60,499 nucleotides of DNA from an uncultured Myxococcales bacterium. GTDB taxonomy: Bacteria; Myxococcota_A; UBA9042; DTJE01. The stretch is from contig CAINDP010000200.1 in the NCBI GenBank assembly GCA_903847405.1, forward strand, positions 1-60,499, given 5' to 3'. Numbering within the stretch: the first letter of the stretch is position 1; every line of letters begins with the position of its first letter. Position numbers and translations under genes: made by a program. Shown here in pieces: positions 25,348 through 32,858 of this stretch. Below the pieces are notes generated by a model that worked only from the letters and a program-made list of their open reading frames with translations, did no database searches and was not told the DNA's origin.

Positions 25348-25857
25348 GTCACGGTACTCCTTGCCCTGGGCTCCAACCTCGGGGATCGGCGCGCGCTGCT
25401 GCGGGAGGGAACGCGACGGCTGTCGGCCGGCGGCGACCTGATCGTGGAAGCCGCATCGGCCCTGTACGCCAGCGCACCCGTGGACGCCGACGGCGGGGAG
25501 TTCCTGAACGCGGTGATTCGCGTTCGGACCTCGCTGGCGCCGGCCGAGGTCCTGCGGCGCGCCAAGGCCATCGAGCGGGACCTGGGCCGCACCGGTCAGC
25601 AGGGGGACGCCCGGCCGCTGGACGTGGACGTGCTGTACTTCGGCGACGGCGCGACGACCGCGCCCGACCTGGTCGTGCCCCACCCCCGGCGCCTGGACCG
25701 CCCCTTCGTGCTGGTCCCGCTGCTGGAGGTCTGCGGCACGATGCCCGAGCCGGGGACGAACCGTACCATCGCCGATTCCGTCGCGGACCTCGCGGCGGCC
25801 GGACGCGGAACCCTGCGCCGGGTCGAAGGACCGTCGTGGCTGGACGGGATGGAATAG
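25348..25857 (+). CDS. folK: 7,8-dihydro-6-hydroxymethylpterin pyrophosphokinase
   Basis: A 169-residue HPPK of folate synthesis that transfers pyrophosphate from ATP to hydroxymethyl-dihydropterin. It shows the N-terminal LLALGSNLGDR, a central EFLNAVIRV, and the catalytic metal and substrate loops LGRTGQQGDARPLDVDVL and VVPHPRRLDRPFVLVPL. The GTG at 25348 puts the protein start where other HPPKs begin; the ATG at 25303 lies inside the divergent ahcY promoter and adds 15 non-homologous residues. The next gene begins 29 bp downstream. Confidence 0.92.
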   Translation, partial: VTVLLALGSNLGDRRALLREGTRRLSAGGDLIVEAASALYASAPVDADGGEFLNAVIRVRTSLAPAEVLRRAKAIERDLGRTGQQGDARPLDVDVLYFGDGATTAPDLVVPHPRRLDRPFVLVPLLEVCGTMPEPGTNRTIADSVADLAAAGRGTLRRVEGPSWLDGME

Positions 25858-25886
25858 GAACCCTCAACAACCGGGAGGTCGCAAAG

Positions 25887-26561
25887 GTGGCAGACAGGAT
25901 CGCGGTCCGGTGGGGTTTTGTGGTTTCGGCGTGCCTGATCCTGGCGGGGTGCGGCCGTGAGCGGGAGATCGTGCCGCTGCCCGAGGCCCCCGGACCGGCG
26001 TCCAAGGTCGCGCTGTCGCCCCTGGAACTGAAGGATGTCGAGGCCTTCGACCGCCTGGACCGACGGATCCTGGCCTCGGGCGGCCCCGCGGAACTGGTGA
26101 AGGTGTATGACGACCTGGCCCGGGTGGCCGGGAACGACCCCCGGGTCCTGGTGCGCGGGGCCCTGGCCGCCCTGGCCGCCGACCCCAAGGAACAGGGACC
26201 GCTGGTCGTCGAAGGCGTGCTGACGCGCCTGGCGACCGAGGCGCCGGGGAACGCCGACGCCGCCTGGCTGGCCCTCCGGATGGCCCGTCTGCGCCTGGCC
26301 CCCGGGGGCACGCCGCTGAAGGCCACCTCCGATTCGGGGGCCGACGCCCTCAGGACCCTGGCCACGAACGCCACGGCCTTCGCCGCCGCAAATCCCGCCT
26401 GGAAGGGGCCCTTCGGCGCCGGGGCCGCCGATGCGACCCGCACCGCCGCGGACGCGGACGCCGCCGTTGTCGCCTGGGAGGCCGCGAAGGCCGCCGCCCC
26501 GGCGACCGACGCAGCGACGACGCCTGCCGCCGAGGGGGGCGCCCGTGGTCCCGCCAACTGA
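25887..26561 (+). CDS. Hypothetical lipoprotein, helical
   Basis: A 224-residue protein with a textbook lipoprotein signal (LILAGC, Cys near 22). The mature part is Ala/Leu-rich and predicted helical, with TPR-like spacing around residues 50-150 but no repeat clear enough to call. The C-terminal 60 residues are Ala/Thr-rich. The GTG at 25887 is supported by GGGAGG eight bases upstream. Its 3' end overlaps the UPF0104 gene by 17 bases, so the two are translationally coupled within the folK operon. No family was recognised. Confidence 0.72.
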   Translation: MADRIAVRWGFVVSACLILAGCGREREIVPLPEAPGPASKVALSPLELKDVEAFDRLDRRILASGGPAELVKVYDDLARVAGNDPRVLVRGALAALAADPKEQGPLVVEGVLTRLATEAPGNADAAWLALRMARLRLAPGGTPLKATSDSGADALRTLATNATAFAAANPAWKGPFGAGAADATRTAADADAAVVAWEAAKAAAPATDAATTPAAEGGARGPAN

Positions 26562-27543
26562 CTTGAAGCCCACCACCGGCCCCTCGTGGGTTCCGCGGCT
26601 GGCCCTGGGCCTGGCACTGGGGCTCCTGACGTTCCTGGCCTTCGGGCTGTGGGCGGACCTGGGCCGCCTGGGCGACGCCGCGTCGCGCTTCGCCTGGGCC
26701 TGGATGCTGCCGGTCCTGGCCCTTTCCCTGGCGAACTACGGTCTGCGCTTCCTGCGCTGGCAGATCTACCTGCGCGCCGCGCGAATCGACGTACCGACGG
26801 GGTTTTCGGCCGGCGTGTTCGCCTCGGGCCTCGCCATGTCCATCACGCCCGGGAAGCTGGGCGAAATCCTCAAGACCGCACTGCTGAAGGACGGCGCCGG
26901 GGTCTCGGCCGCGCGATCCTTCCCGGTGGTCGTGACCGAGCGCCTGTCCGACCTGGTGGCGGTCCTGGCCCTGACCTGCGTGGGCCTGGCCGCGGGCCTG
27001 GGCAACACCGGGGTTCTGCTGGCGGGCGCGGGCCTGACCGTCGCGATGTTCCTGGTGCTGGCCACGGGACCGGGGACGCGCCTGACCTTCCGGGCGTTCG
27101 CGATCCTGGCCCGGCGCAAACTGCCCGAGGAGGCCTTCGCCGAGGCCCGGGAAACCCAGCGGCGCCTGTGGGCCCCCGTGCCCCTGATCGCCGGCATGCT
27201 CCTGGGAACCCTGGCGTGGTTCGCCGAGGCCGCCGGCCTGTACGTCGTGGTTTCGGCTTTCCCGGAAGGGGCACTGGGCCTTGCTCCGGCCGTTTTCATC
27301 TATGCCCTGGGGACGCTGGCCGGGGCCCTGTCGTTCCTGCCGGGGGGCCTGGTGGCCACGGAAGCGACCCTGGCGGTCCTGCTGGCGGCCCAGGGGTTCC
27401 CGGGCGTGGACCCGGCGACCGCCGACGCCCTCGCCGTGGCATCGACCCTCCTCATCCGCCTGGCGACCCTGTGGTTCGCCGTGGGACTGGGCGGCTTGGG
27501 CCTGATCTGGCTGGGAGCCCGGCGGAAGGCGTCACGCTCCTGA
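26545..27543 (+). CDS. UPF0104 / LPG-synthase-TM family membrane protein
   Basis: A 332-residue polytopic protein with about eight hydrophobic helices. The conserved SITPGKLGEILKTALLK and VVVTERLSDLVAVLAL motifs mark the UPF0104 family, which is the transmembrane flippase-like portion of lysylphosphatidylglycerol synthases, here without the soluble aminoacyltransferase domain. Such stand-alone members are proposed lipid or glycolipid translocases. The start is GTG 26545 after a GGGGGG tract, inside the 3' end of the lipoprotein gene. Transcription of the next gene restarts from its own promoter. Confidence 0.82.
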   Translation: MVPPTDLKPTTGPSWVPRLALGLALGLLTFLAFGLWADLGRLGDAASRFAWAWMLPVLALSLANYGLRFLRWQIYLRAARIDVPTGFSAGVFASGLAMSITPGKLGEILKTALLKDGAGVSAARSFPVVVTERLSDLVAVLALTCVGLAAGLGNTGVLLAGAGLTVAMFLVLATGPGTRLTFRAFAILARRKLPEEAFAEARETQRRLWAPVPLIAGMLLGTLAWFAEAAGLYVVVSAFPEGALGLAPAVFIYALGTLAGALSFLPGGLVATEATLAVLLAAQGFPGVDPATADALAVASTLLIRLATLWFAVGLGGLGLIWLGARRKASRS

Positions 27544-27571
27544 CGGCATGCCGCAGGAACGGAAAAACCGT

Positions 27572-27600
27572 TTGCCCCATCCGGGGGTTCCCGGTATGAT
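27572..27600 (+). promoter_or_regulatory. sigma70-like promoter of outer-membrane protein gene
   Basis: TTGCCC (27572-27577) and TATGAT (27595-27600) are 17 bp apart, and the start codon at 27639 lies about 32 bases after the expected transcription start. Confidence 0.55.
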
Positions 27601-27638
27601 CCGCCGGATTTTGCCCGTTGCAAGGGATGAGGTCAGCG

Positions 27639-28766
27639 ATGATCAAAGCGTCGAAAACGATTGCCGCACTCGTGATCAGTTGCTTCGCGTCCGTCGCGAT
27701 TGCCCAGGAACCGGCCCCCGCCGTTGACCCTGGCGCAGCGCCGGCGGCCGCCACCGAGCCGGCTCCCGCAAAGGGCGACGCCGCGAAAGCCAGCGAGGCC
27801 TCCAAGAACGGGAACGGGGACGAAATCCCCGAAGCCGTCCTGGCCCTCACCGGCGGCGCCTCGACGGCGAAGCGCAAGACCCCGTTCGGCGTGAACGTCC
27901 TGCTGGAGCAGTCCCTGGGCATCGGCACGTTCGTGGCGGACAAGTACGGCCGGAATCCCTACTACGGCTACACCCTGCAGATCCGCCCCCGGTACTACTT
28001 CACGAACCACTTCTTCGCCGAACTGGCCTTCGCGCTGACCGGCGAACTGACGACGTCCTACACGACCTCCACGACCAGCAAGCGCCAGGTCATGCCCACG
28101 GACCTGACGCTGCTGCTCAAGTACAGCAACGCCTACAAGATCCCGGTCCTGGGCATCAACATCTCCCCGTTCGTCCGCCTGGGCGCGCCCACGTCCTACG
28201 AAAGCCGCTACCGCAACCTGTACCTGTCCACGGCGGCCGGCTTCAACCTGACGCGGATGTTCGGGCAGCACGTGCTGGTGGACTACCTCTTCCGTTTCAA
28301 CAAGAACTGGAACAAGACCGCCCAGCCGACCATCAGCGGCGGCCAGATCGCCCTGTCCCGTCGGCGCGGCGCCGAGGATCTGGGCGGCGGCGAGGTGATC
28401 AACGGCCTCGACAACAACACCTCCTTCTCGGTCTACAACGCCCTCACCGGCTCGTTCATCATCAACGACCAGTGGTCGATCACCCTCCAGTTGGCCCTGC
28501 AGAGTTCGTGGACGTACCTGAGCATCCCGAAGGACCAGTTCTCGGCCCCGGACGCCAAGGCCGGTCGCGGCCAGCGGGACAAGACCTTCGGCGTGTTGGA
28601 CCTGACGTACCAGCCCTGGGAGAACTTCGGATTCTCGCTGGGCCTGTCGTCGGCCCAGCCGGCCAAGACCGCGGACAACAAGAGCTTCCGTTTCCCCTTC
28701 TTCGATTTCTCGTCGGAAGGGAACAACTACACGACCGTCTACTTCGACATCTTCGCGAACTACTAG
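27639..28766 (+). CDS. Outer-membrane beta-barrel protein
   Basis: A 375-residue secreted protein: signal peptide cleaved near VAIAQEP (about residue 22), a Pro/Ala-rich spacer, then a region of alternating amphipathic strands rich in Tyr, Phe, Asn and Ser and ending with an aromatic C-terminus (FDIFANY), the recognition signal for the BAM machinery. Blocks such as YFTNHFFAELAFAL and VDYLFRFNKNW are typical barrel strands. The ATG at 27639 follows GAGG. Base composition is less GC-extreme than the neighbours because of the Asn/Tyr/Lys content. Channel function or ligand is unknown. Confidence 0.78.
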   Translation: MIKASKTIAALVISCFASVAIAQEPAPAVDPGAAPAAATEPAPAKGDAAKASEASKNGNGDEIPEAVLALTGGASTAKRKTPFGVNVLLEQSLGIGTFVADKYGRNPYYGYTLQIRPRYYFTNHFFAELAFALTGELTTSYTTSTTSKRQVMPTDLTLLLKYSNAYKIPVLGINISPFVRLGAPTSYESRYRNLYLSTAAGFNLTRMFGQHVLVDYLFRFNKNWNKTAQPTISGGQIALSRRRGAEDLGGGEVINGLDNNTSFSVYNALTGSFIINDQWSITLQLALQSSWTYLSIPKDQFSAPDAKAGRGQRDKTFGVLDLTYQPWENFGFSLGLSSAQPAKTADNKSFRFPFFDFSSEGNNYTTVYFDIFANY

Positions 28767-28916
28767 TCGGGACCGACGCGTAGCGCGGTCCCGACAGGCT
28801 CGCATGGTGCGGACGGGCTTCGCCCGCCTCACACGCTCACCCGGCCTCCCCTTTCGACATCGTGGTCTGCAATGTACGGCGCGGGGGAGTTCGCGGACAG
28901 GCTTTGCCTGCCGCGA
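28766..28916. repeat. Three consecutive hairpin-forming palindromes
   Basis: Hairpin 1: GTCGGGACCG (28766-28775) with CGGTCCCGAC (28786-28795), plus an inner CGC/GCG. Hairpin 2: CGGGC-TTC-GCCCG (28814-28826). Hairpin 3: TCGCGG-A-CAGGC-TTT-GCCTG-CCGCGA (28891-28916), an 11-bp stem with one bulged A. They lie downstream of the barrel gene and of convergent rocD. The first could end transcription despite lacking a T-run. The GGCTTYGCC loops of the other two suggest a family of intergenic repeats. Confidence 0.6.
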
Positions 28917-28972
28917 AAGGGGTCGGGTTTGTTGGGGTGCTGGGATGGAGTTTGCCGGGGAAGGAAGAGTCG

Positions 28973-30175
28973 CTACATCGTCGTCATGATCTCGGCCACC
29001 TGACCCACCGCCCAGTCCACCTGGTCTTTCGTGATGGTCAGCGGCGGGGCGAAGCGGATCACGTCGTCGTGGGTTTCCTTGCACAGCAGGCCGCGCTGCA
29101 TCAGGGCCTCGCAGAAGCGGCGGGCGCCCCCGGCCGACTTGTGCAGCACCATCCCGATGAACAGGCCGCGGCCGCGGACCTCCTGGATGTGCGGCGACCG
29201 GATTTCCCCCAGGCGCTCCAGCAGGTACGCGCCCAGTTCGGCGGACCGCTCGACCAGCTTCTCCTCGTCCAGCACCCGCAGGGCCTCCCGGGCGATGGCA
29301 CAGGCCAGGGGATTCCCGCCGAACGTCGAGCCGTGCTCGCCGGGCAGGAAGAGGCCCAGGACCTCGGGACTGCCCACCACCGCGGACACCGGGTAGATGC
29401 CGCCGCCCAGGGCCTTGCCCAGGGTCATCATGTCGGGCTGGACGTCCTCGTGCTGGCACGCGAACCGGGTTCCCGTGCGGCCGAAGCCCGTCTGGATCTC
29501 GTCGGCGATCAGCAGGACGTTCGCCTTCGTACAGATGTCGCGAACGGCCCGGAGGTAGCCGGCCGGCGGCAGGATCACGCCCGCCTCGCCCTGGATCGGC
29601 TCGACCAGGAAGGCGGCCGTGTTGGGCGTGATCGCCGCCTGCAGGGCCGCGACGTCGCCGAACGGGATGATCCGGAACCCGGGCGTGAACGGCCCGAAGT
29701 CGTCGCGGTACAGCGGCTCGGTCGAAAACGACACGCACGACACGGTACGGCCGTGGAAGTTGTCGCGGCACACGATGATTTCGGCGTCGTGCCGGGGAAT
29801 CCGCTTCACCTGGTAGGCCCACTTCCGCGCAGCCTTCAGGGCGGTTTCCACGGCCTCGGCGCCGCTGTTCATCGGCAGCGCCATGCCCATGCCGGTATAG
29901 GCGCACAGTTCCTGCAGGAACGGGCCCAGTTCCGTGTTGTGGAAGGCCCGGGATGTGACGGTCACCTTGTCCATCTGCTCGTGGGCCGCCCGAATCAGCC
30001 GCGGATGGCGGTGACCGTGGCTGAGGGCCGAGTAGCACGACAGGAAATCCAGGTATCGACGCCCCTCGCAGTCCCACATGAACACGCCTTCCGCATGCTC
30101 GATGACCACGGGCAGTGGCTTGTAGTTGTGCGCGCCGTAGGTGTTCGCCAGATCCATCAACGTGTTGGAATCCAT
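28973..30175 (-). CDS. rocD: Ornithine aminotransferase (class III PLP)
   Basis: This 400-residue PLP enzyme converts ornithine and a 2-oxo acid to glutamate semialdehyde and an amino acid, linking arginine and proline metabolism. It shows the N-terminal [13 protein letters not shown] typical of Roc[19 protein letters not shown] for phosphate binding, the FHGRT motif, [23 protein letters not shown] and the PLP lysine in TLGKALGGG. The start is taken at ATG 30175, ten bases after GGAG; ATG 30187 is an alternative but too close to that site. Promoter at 30210-30238. Acetylornithine aminotransferase is less likely given the YGAHNY start. Confidence 0.93.
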   Translation of the reverse strand: MDSNTLMDLANTYGAHNYKPLPVVIEHAEGVFMWDCEGRRYLDFLSCYSALSHGHRHPRLIRAAHEQMDKVTVTSRAFHNTELGPFLQELCAYTGMGMALPMNSGAEAVETALKAARKWAYQVKRIPRHDAEIIVCRDNFHGRTVSCVSFSTEPLYRDDFGPFTPGFRIIPFGDVAALQAAITPNTAAFLVEPIQGEAGVILPPAGYLRAVRDICTKANVLLIADEIQTGFGRTGTRFACQHEDVQPDMMTLGKALGGGIYPVSAVVGSPEVLGLFLPGEHGSTFGGNPLACAIAREALRVLDEEKLVERSAELGAYLLERLGEIRSPHIQEVRGRGLFIGMVLHKSAGGARRFCEALMQRGLLCKETHDDVIRFAPPLTITKDQVDWAVGQVAEIMTTM

Positions 30176-30209
30176 GATCGTAGGCATGCTCCGGATATTT
30201 GACCCTGAC

Positions 30210-30238
30210 TCCATATCGCACCGGCGTGCGGCGGTCAA
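30210..30238 (-). promoter_or_regulatory. sigma70-like promoter of rocD
   Basis: On the minus strand TTGACC (30233-30238) and TATGGA (30210-30215) are 17 bp apart. It gives a short leader before either candidate rocD start. Confidence 0.45.
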
Positions 30239-30317
30239 CGAAACAGCATCCGTTCCACCGTCAGACACCCTCCCTCAGGCCAATGGAATTCCTGGGGTTT
30301 CCGGACCACGCCCGTCC

Positions 30318-30346
30318 TTGACTTGCCCGGGCGGCCGCAATAGGGT
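30318..30346 (+). promoter_or_regulatory. Putative promoter of membrane protein gene at 30393
   Basis: TTGACT (30318-30323) is 17 bp from a weak TAGGGT (30341-30346); the start codon is 47 bases further on. Confidence 0.4.
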
Positions 30347-30392
30347 CGGTCCCGGCAGGGAAAACCGATCCCAATCCATTCCGGGAGGCTCC

Positions 30393-31157
30393 ATGCACGA
30401 TGTGGCCGGTTTCGCCGTCCTCGTCATCGGCGTGATCGTCAGCCTGTACCTGGTGGTGGACCTTGCCCTGCCCTTCATCGGGACCTGGTTCCTGGGCTTC
30501 GTCGCCTTCTTCGGGCTGGCCGTCCTGATCCTCCGCCGCGGCCGCCGGCACCCGGACCACCTGCCCCACCTCCTGAAGCCCGGCGTGGCGCCCCTGCTGA
30601 CCTTCCTGGCCTTCGCCCTCCCGGGCCTGCACGGCCTGGCGCTGGCATTGACCGAGCGCACCACCTGGTGGCCCTGGGTGATGGGCGCCAACCTCCTGCT
30701 CCCGGTGGCCTGGACCAGTCGCAGCCTGGTGCGCCATGCCCGCGAAAAGCGGCGATTCCTACGGGAAGGCCACGACATCGAGGAAATCCTGCACGGCGTC
30801 CTGGCCCGGAACCGGGCGCTGGGCGTCGATGCGGACCGCCTGGAAATGGTGTCGGGACAGCATCGGGAACCGGAGCCCTGGGAACTTGTCGCCGGCGAGG
30901 CTTCGGGGACCACGGTGGTCCCGCCCGCCGATCTGGACGCCCTGCTGGAGCGGATTGCGACCCTTCGCCCCGCCTACCAGGAGGTCGCGGCAACCCTGTC
31001 CGCCGCCCTGGAGGAGAAGCGCACCGGGCGGCACGACAACCGCCCCCATCCGGCCCTCGCCGGGGTTCGGGCACGCCTTTCGACCCTGGAGGCCCAGGCG
31101 GCCGAAGCCTCCCAGCAGACGGCGGAAGTGCTGTGGGATCGGGAACCGGGGATGTAG
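30393..31157 (+). CDS. Uncharacterised four-helix membrane protein with coiled-coil tail
   Basis: A 254-residue protein not recognised as a known family. Four hydrophobic helices occupy about 5-27, 29-46, 66-88 and 91-112, after which the chain is soluble and strongly charged, with heptad-like helices around 175-250 (LDALLERIATLRP, ARLSTLEAQAAEASQQTAEVL). This suggests a membrane anchor with a cytoplasmic coiled-coil. The ATG at 30393 is well supported by GGGAGG. The gene is monocistronic and converges on the LysM lipoprotein gene with 19 bp between stops. No partner is suggested by context. Confidence 0.75.
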   Translation: MHDVAGFAVLVIGVIVSLYLVVDLALPFIGTWFLGFVAFFGLAVLILRRGRRHPDHLPHLLKPGVAPLLTFLAFALPGLHGLALALTERTTWWPWVMGANLLLPVAWTSRSLVRHAREKRRFLREGHDIEEILHGVLARNRALGVDADRLEMVSGQHREPEPWELVAGEASGTTVVPPADLDALLERIATLRPAYQEVAATLSAALEEKRTGRHDNRPHPALAGVRARLSTLEAQAAEASQQTAEVLWDREPGM

Positions 31158-31176
31158 TGGCGCGGGGGAAGGGCGG

Positions 31177-31833
31177 CTACTGCGCCGGCGCGATGATGAG
31201 GCCCTCGGCCAGGATCGGCACCTTGACCAGGGTACCCGGTCGCAGCGTGCCCAGGCGGACCGCGCCGTTCGCGCCAATCAGCAGGTCCTCGGTCGTGCGG
31301 TACTTGATCAGCAGGTCCGCGACGCCTTCGCCCTCGACGATCAGGTGATCCTGGGTCCGGACGGGTTCGGAAACCCCCGCCTCGCGCTGCATCTGCCAAC
31401 GCGCCACGGCCACCTTCCGCAGGCCGTGGAACTTCCGGAACTCGCCCTGGGTCAGGTTCAGGGTCAGCGCGTCGCCGTCGACCAGCGTCTTGAAGCGCAG
31501 CGAGGGGTTCTTGCGCAGGAACTCGTCGACGGACAATCCGGCCCAGGAAGCCAACGCCGGCAGCGTGTCGGCCCCCGTCAGCGTGATCGACTGGGGATCG
31601 CTGGGTCCCTTGTCGGTCGCCTTCACGATCATGTCCGCACTGACGGTCTTCGAGGACAGGGCGCCGTCGCCCACCGAGCCCAGTTCGGTCCCCTTCGCGG
31701 CGGACTTCTTCTGGGACAGGTTCAGCATGGCGTGGTCCTGCTGGCGACCCTGGCCGACCTTGAAGTCGCGGCACCCGCCGAGGATCAGGGCCGCGGTGAC
31801 CAGGAGCGCCGGTACGAGGATGATGCGGCCCAT
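31177..31833 (-). CDS. Lipoprotein with LysM-like domains
   Basis: A 218-residue lipoprotein (signal with ILGGC, Cys near residue 21). Two segments look like LysM folds: about 82-128 (TLPALASWAGLSVDEFLRKNPSL) and about 160-210 (GVADLLIKYRTTEDLLIGANG). LysM domains bind N-acetylglucosamine-containing polymers, so a murein-associated periplasmic role is likely. The first is supported by the ASWAGLS...N spacing; the second is weaker. It has a divergent promoter shared with the DnaJ-TPR gene region. Confidence 0.68.
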   Translation of the reverse strand: MGRIILVPALLVTAALILGGCRDFKVGQGRQQDHAMLNLSQKKSAAKGTELGSVGDGALSSKTVSADMIVKATDKGPSDPQSITLTGADTLPALASWAGLSVDEFLRKNPSLRFKTLVDGDALTLNLTQGEFRKFHGLRKVAVARWQMQREAGVSEPVRTQDHLIVEGEGVADLLIKYRTTEDLLIGANGAVRLGTLRPGTLVKVPILAEGLIIAPAQ

Positions 31834-31854
31834 GGTGCCTCCCTGTCGGGCCGA

Positions 31855-31884
31855 ATTCTAGCGCGCGCGCCCTGGGGCAGGCAA
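31855..31884 (-). promoter_or_regulatory. sigma70-like promoter of LysM lipoprotein gene
   Basis: On the minus strand TTGCCT (31879-31884) and TAGAAT (31855-31860) are 18 bp apart, with the ATG about 20 bases past the expected start of transcription. Confidence 0.5.
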
Positions 31885-31942
31885 GGAAACTGCCCGGAAG
31901 ATGCAGGTCCCCCAGCGGCGACGGGAACCTGCGCAGGGGCTA

Positions 31943-31971
31943 TTGCGAACGCGCGTCCCCGGCAGCATAAT
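31943..31971 (+). promoter_or_regulatory. sigma70-like promoter of DnaJ-TPR gene
   Basis: TTGCGA (31943-31948) and CATAAT (31966-31971) are 17 bp apart. The expected start near 31978 leaves a leader of about 16 bases before the ATG at 31994. Confidence 0.5.
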
Positions 31972-31993
31972 CTTGCGCGGTGGAAGGGTGGGA

Positions 31994-32788
31994 ATGACCG
32001 ACACAGCCCCCGAGTCCGAGCGGCCGATCGCCGACCTGGTTCGTGAAAAGCATGCCCAACTGGCAGGCGGCGACTACTTCGCCCTCCTGGGGGTGTCGCG
32101 TGACGCCGATCCGACGGCCATCAAGGCCGCCTACTTCGGACTGGCCAAGCTGCTGCACCCGGACATGATCGCGCGGCTGAACCTGGCCGAGCTGGAAAAG
32201 CCCGCCGTAGAGGTCTTCAAGGGCCTGTCCGAGGCCTACGCCACGCTGATCGACCGCAGGCGCCGCGTCGAATACATGGCCCGCACGGCCGACGGCAAGG
32301 CCCTGCCGACCGCCCAGGAAAAGGTCCAGCGGGATGCCGCCAGCGAGGCGCGCATCTATTTCCACAAGGGAACCCTGATGCTGCAGCGCCGGGTCCACGC
32401 CGAGGCCGAGGCGTGCTTCCGGAAGGCCGTGGAACTGGATCCCAAGAACTCCAAGTTCATGGTGAACCTGGGCTGGGCGATCATGAACAACGACGCGAAG
32501 CCCCTGGAGCCGCGCCTGGAGGAGTCCCGCCAGTGGATCGAGCGGGCCCTCGAAAGCCCGAACCAGGACGCCTCGGGCGACCCCTACTACTACATGGCCC
32601 TGTACTACAAGGCCCGGGGCGACGCCGTCCGGCAGCGCTCGTTCCTGCAGGATTGCCTGAGCATCAACAACCGGCACGTGGACGCCCTGCGCGAACAGCG
32701 CCTGCTGGCCATGCGCGCACGCAAGCGGCCCGAATCCCCGCTGATGAAGCAGATCCAGGCCTTCATCGACAAGTACAAGAAGAAGTAG
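31994..32788 (+). CDS. DnaJ-domain protein with TPR-like C-terminus
   Basis: A 264-residue cytoplasmic protein. The J domain (about 25-95) has DYFALLGVSRDADPTAIKAAYFGLAKLLHPD with the HPD tripeptide that stimulates DnaK, but no Gly/Phe-rich or zinc region, so it is not a canonical DnaJ. The rest (about 115-255) reads as TPR-like helices (YFHKGTLMLQRRVHAEAEACFRKAVELDP). J-TPR proteins are common in Myxococcota and often sit next to kinases or motility genes; here the gene is alone. It probably recruits Hsp70 to a specific client. The Lys-rich end IDKYKKK is basic. Confidence 0.85.
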   Translation: MTDTAPESERPIADLVREKHAQLAGGDYFALLGVSRDADPTAIKAAYFGLAKLLHPDMIARLNLAELEKPAVEVFKGLSEAYATLIDRRRRVEYMARTADGKALPTAQEKVQRDAASEARIYFHKGTLMLQRRVHAEAEACFRKAVELDPKNSKFMVNLGWAIMNNDAKPLEPRLEESRQWIERALESPNQDASGDPYYYMALYYKARGDAVRQRSFLQDCLSINNRHVDALREQRLLAMRARKRPESPLMKQIQAFIDKYKKK

Positions 32789-32858
32789 GGTTTCCGGGGG
32801 ACGGCGAGGGGAGGACGACGGGGAGCGATGCCCTCCGTCTGGAACCTGGGACCGCGCC

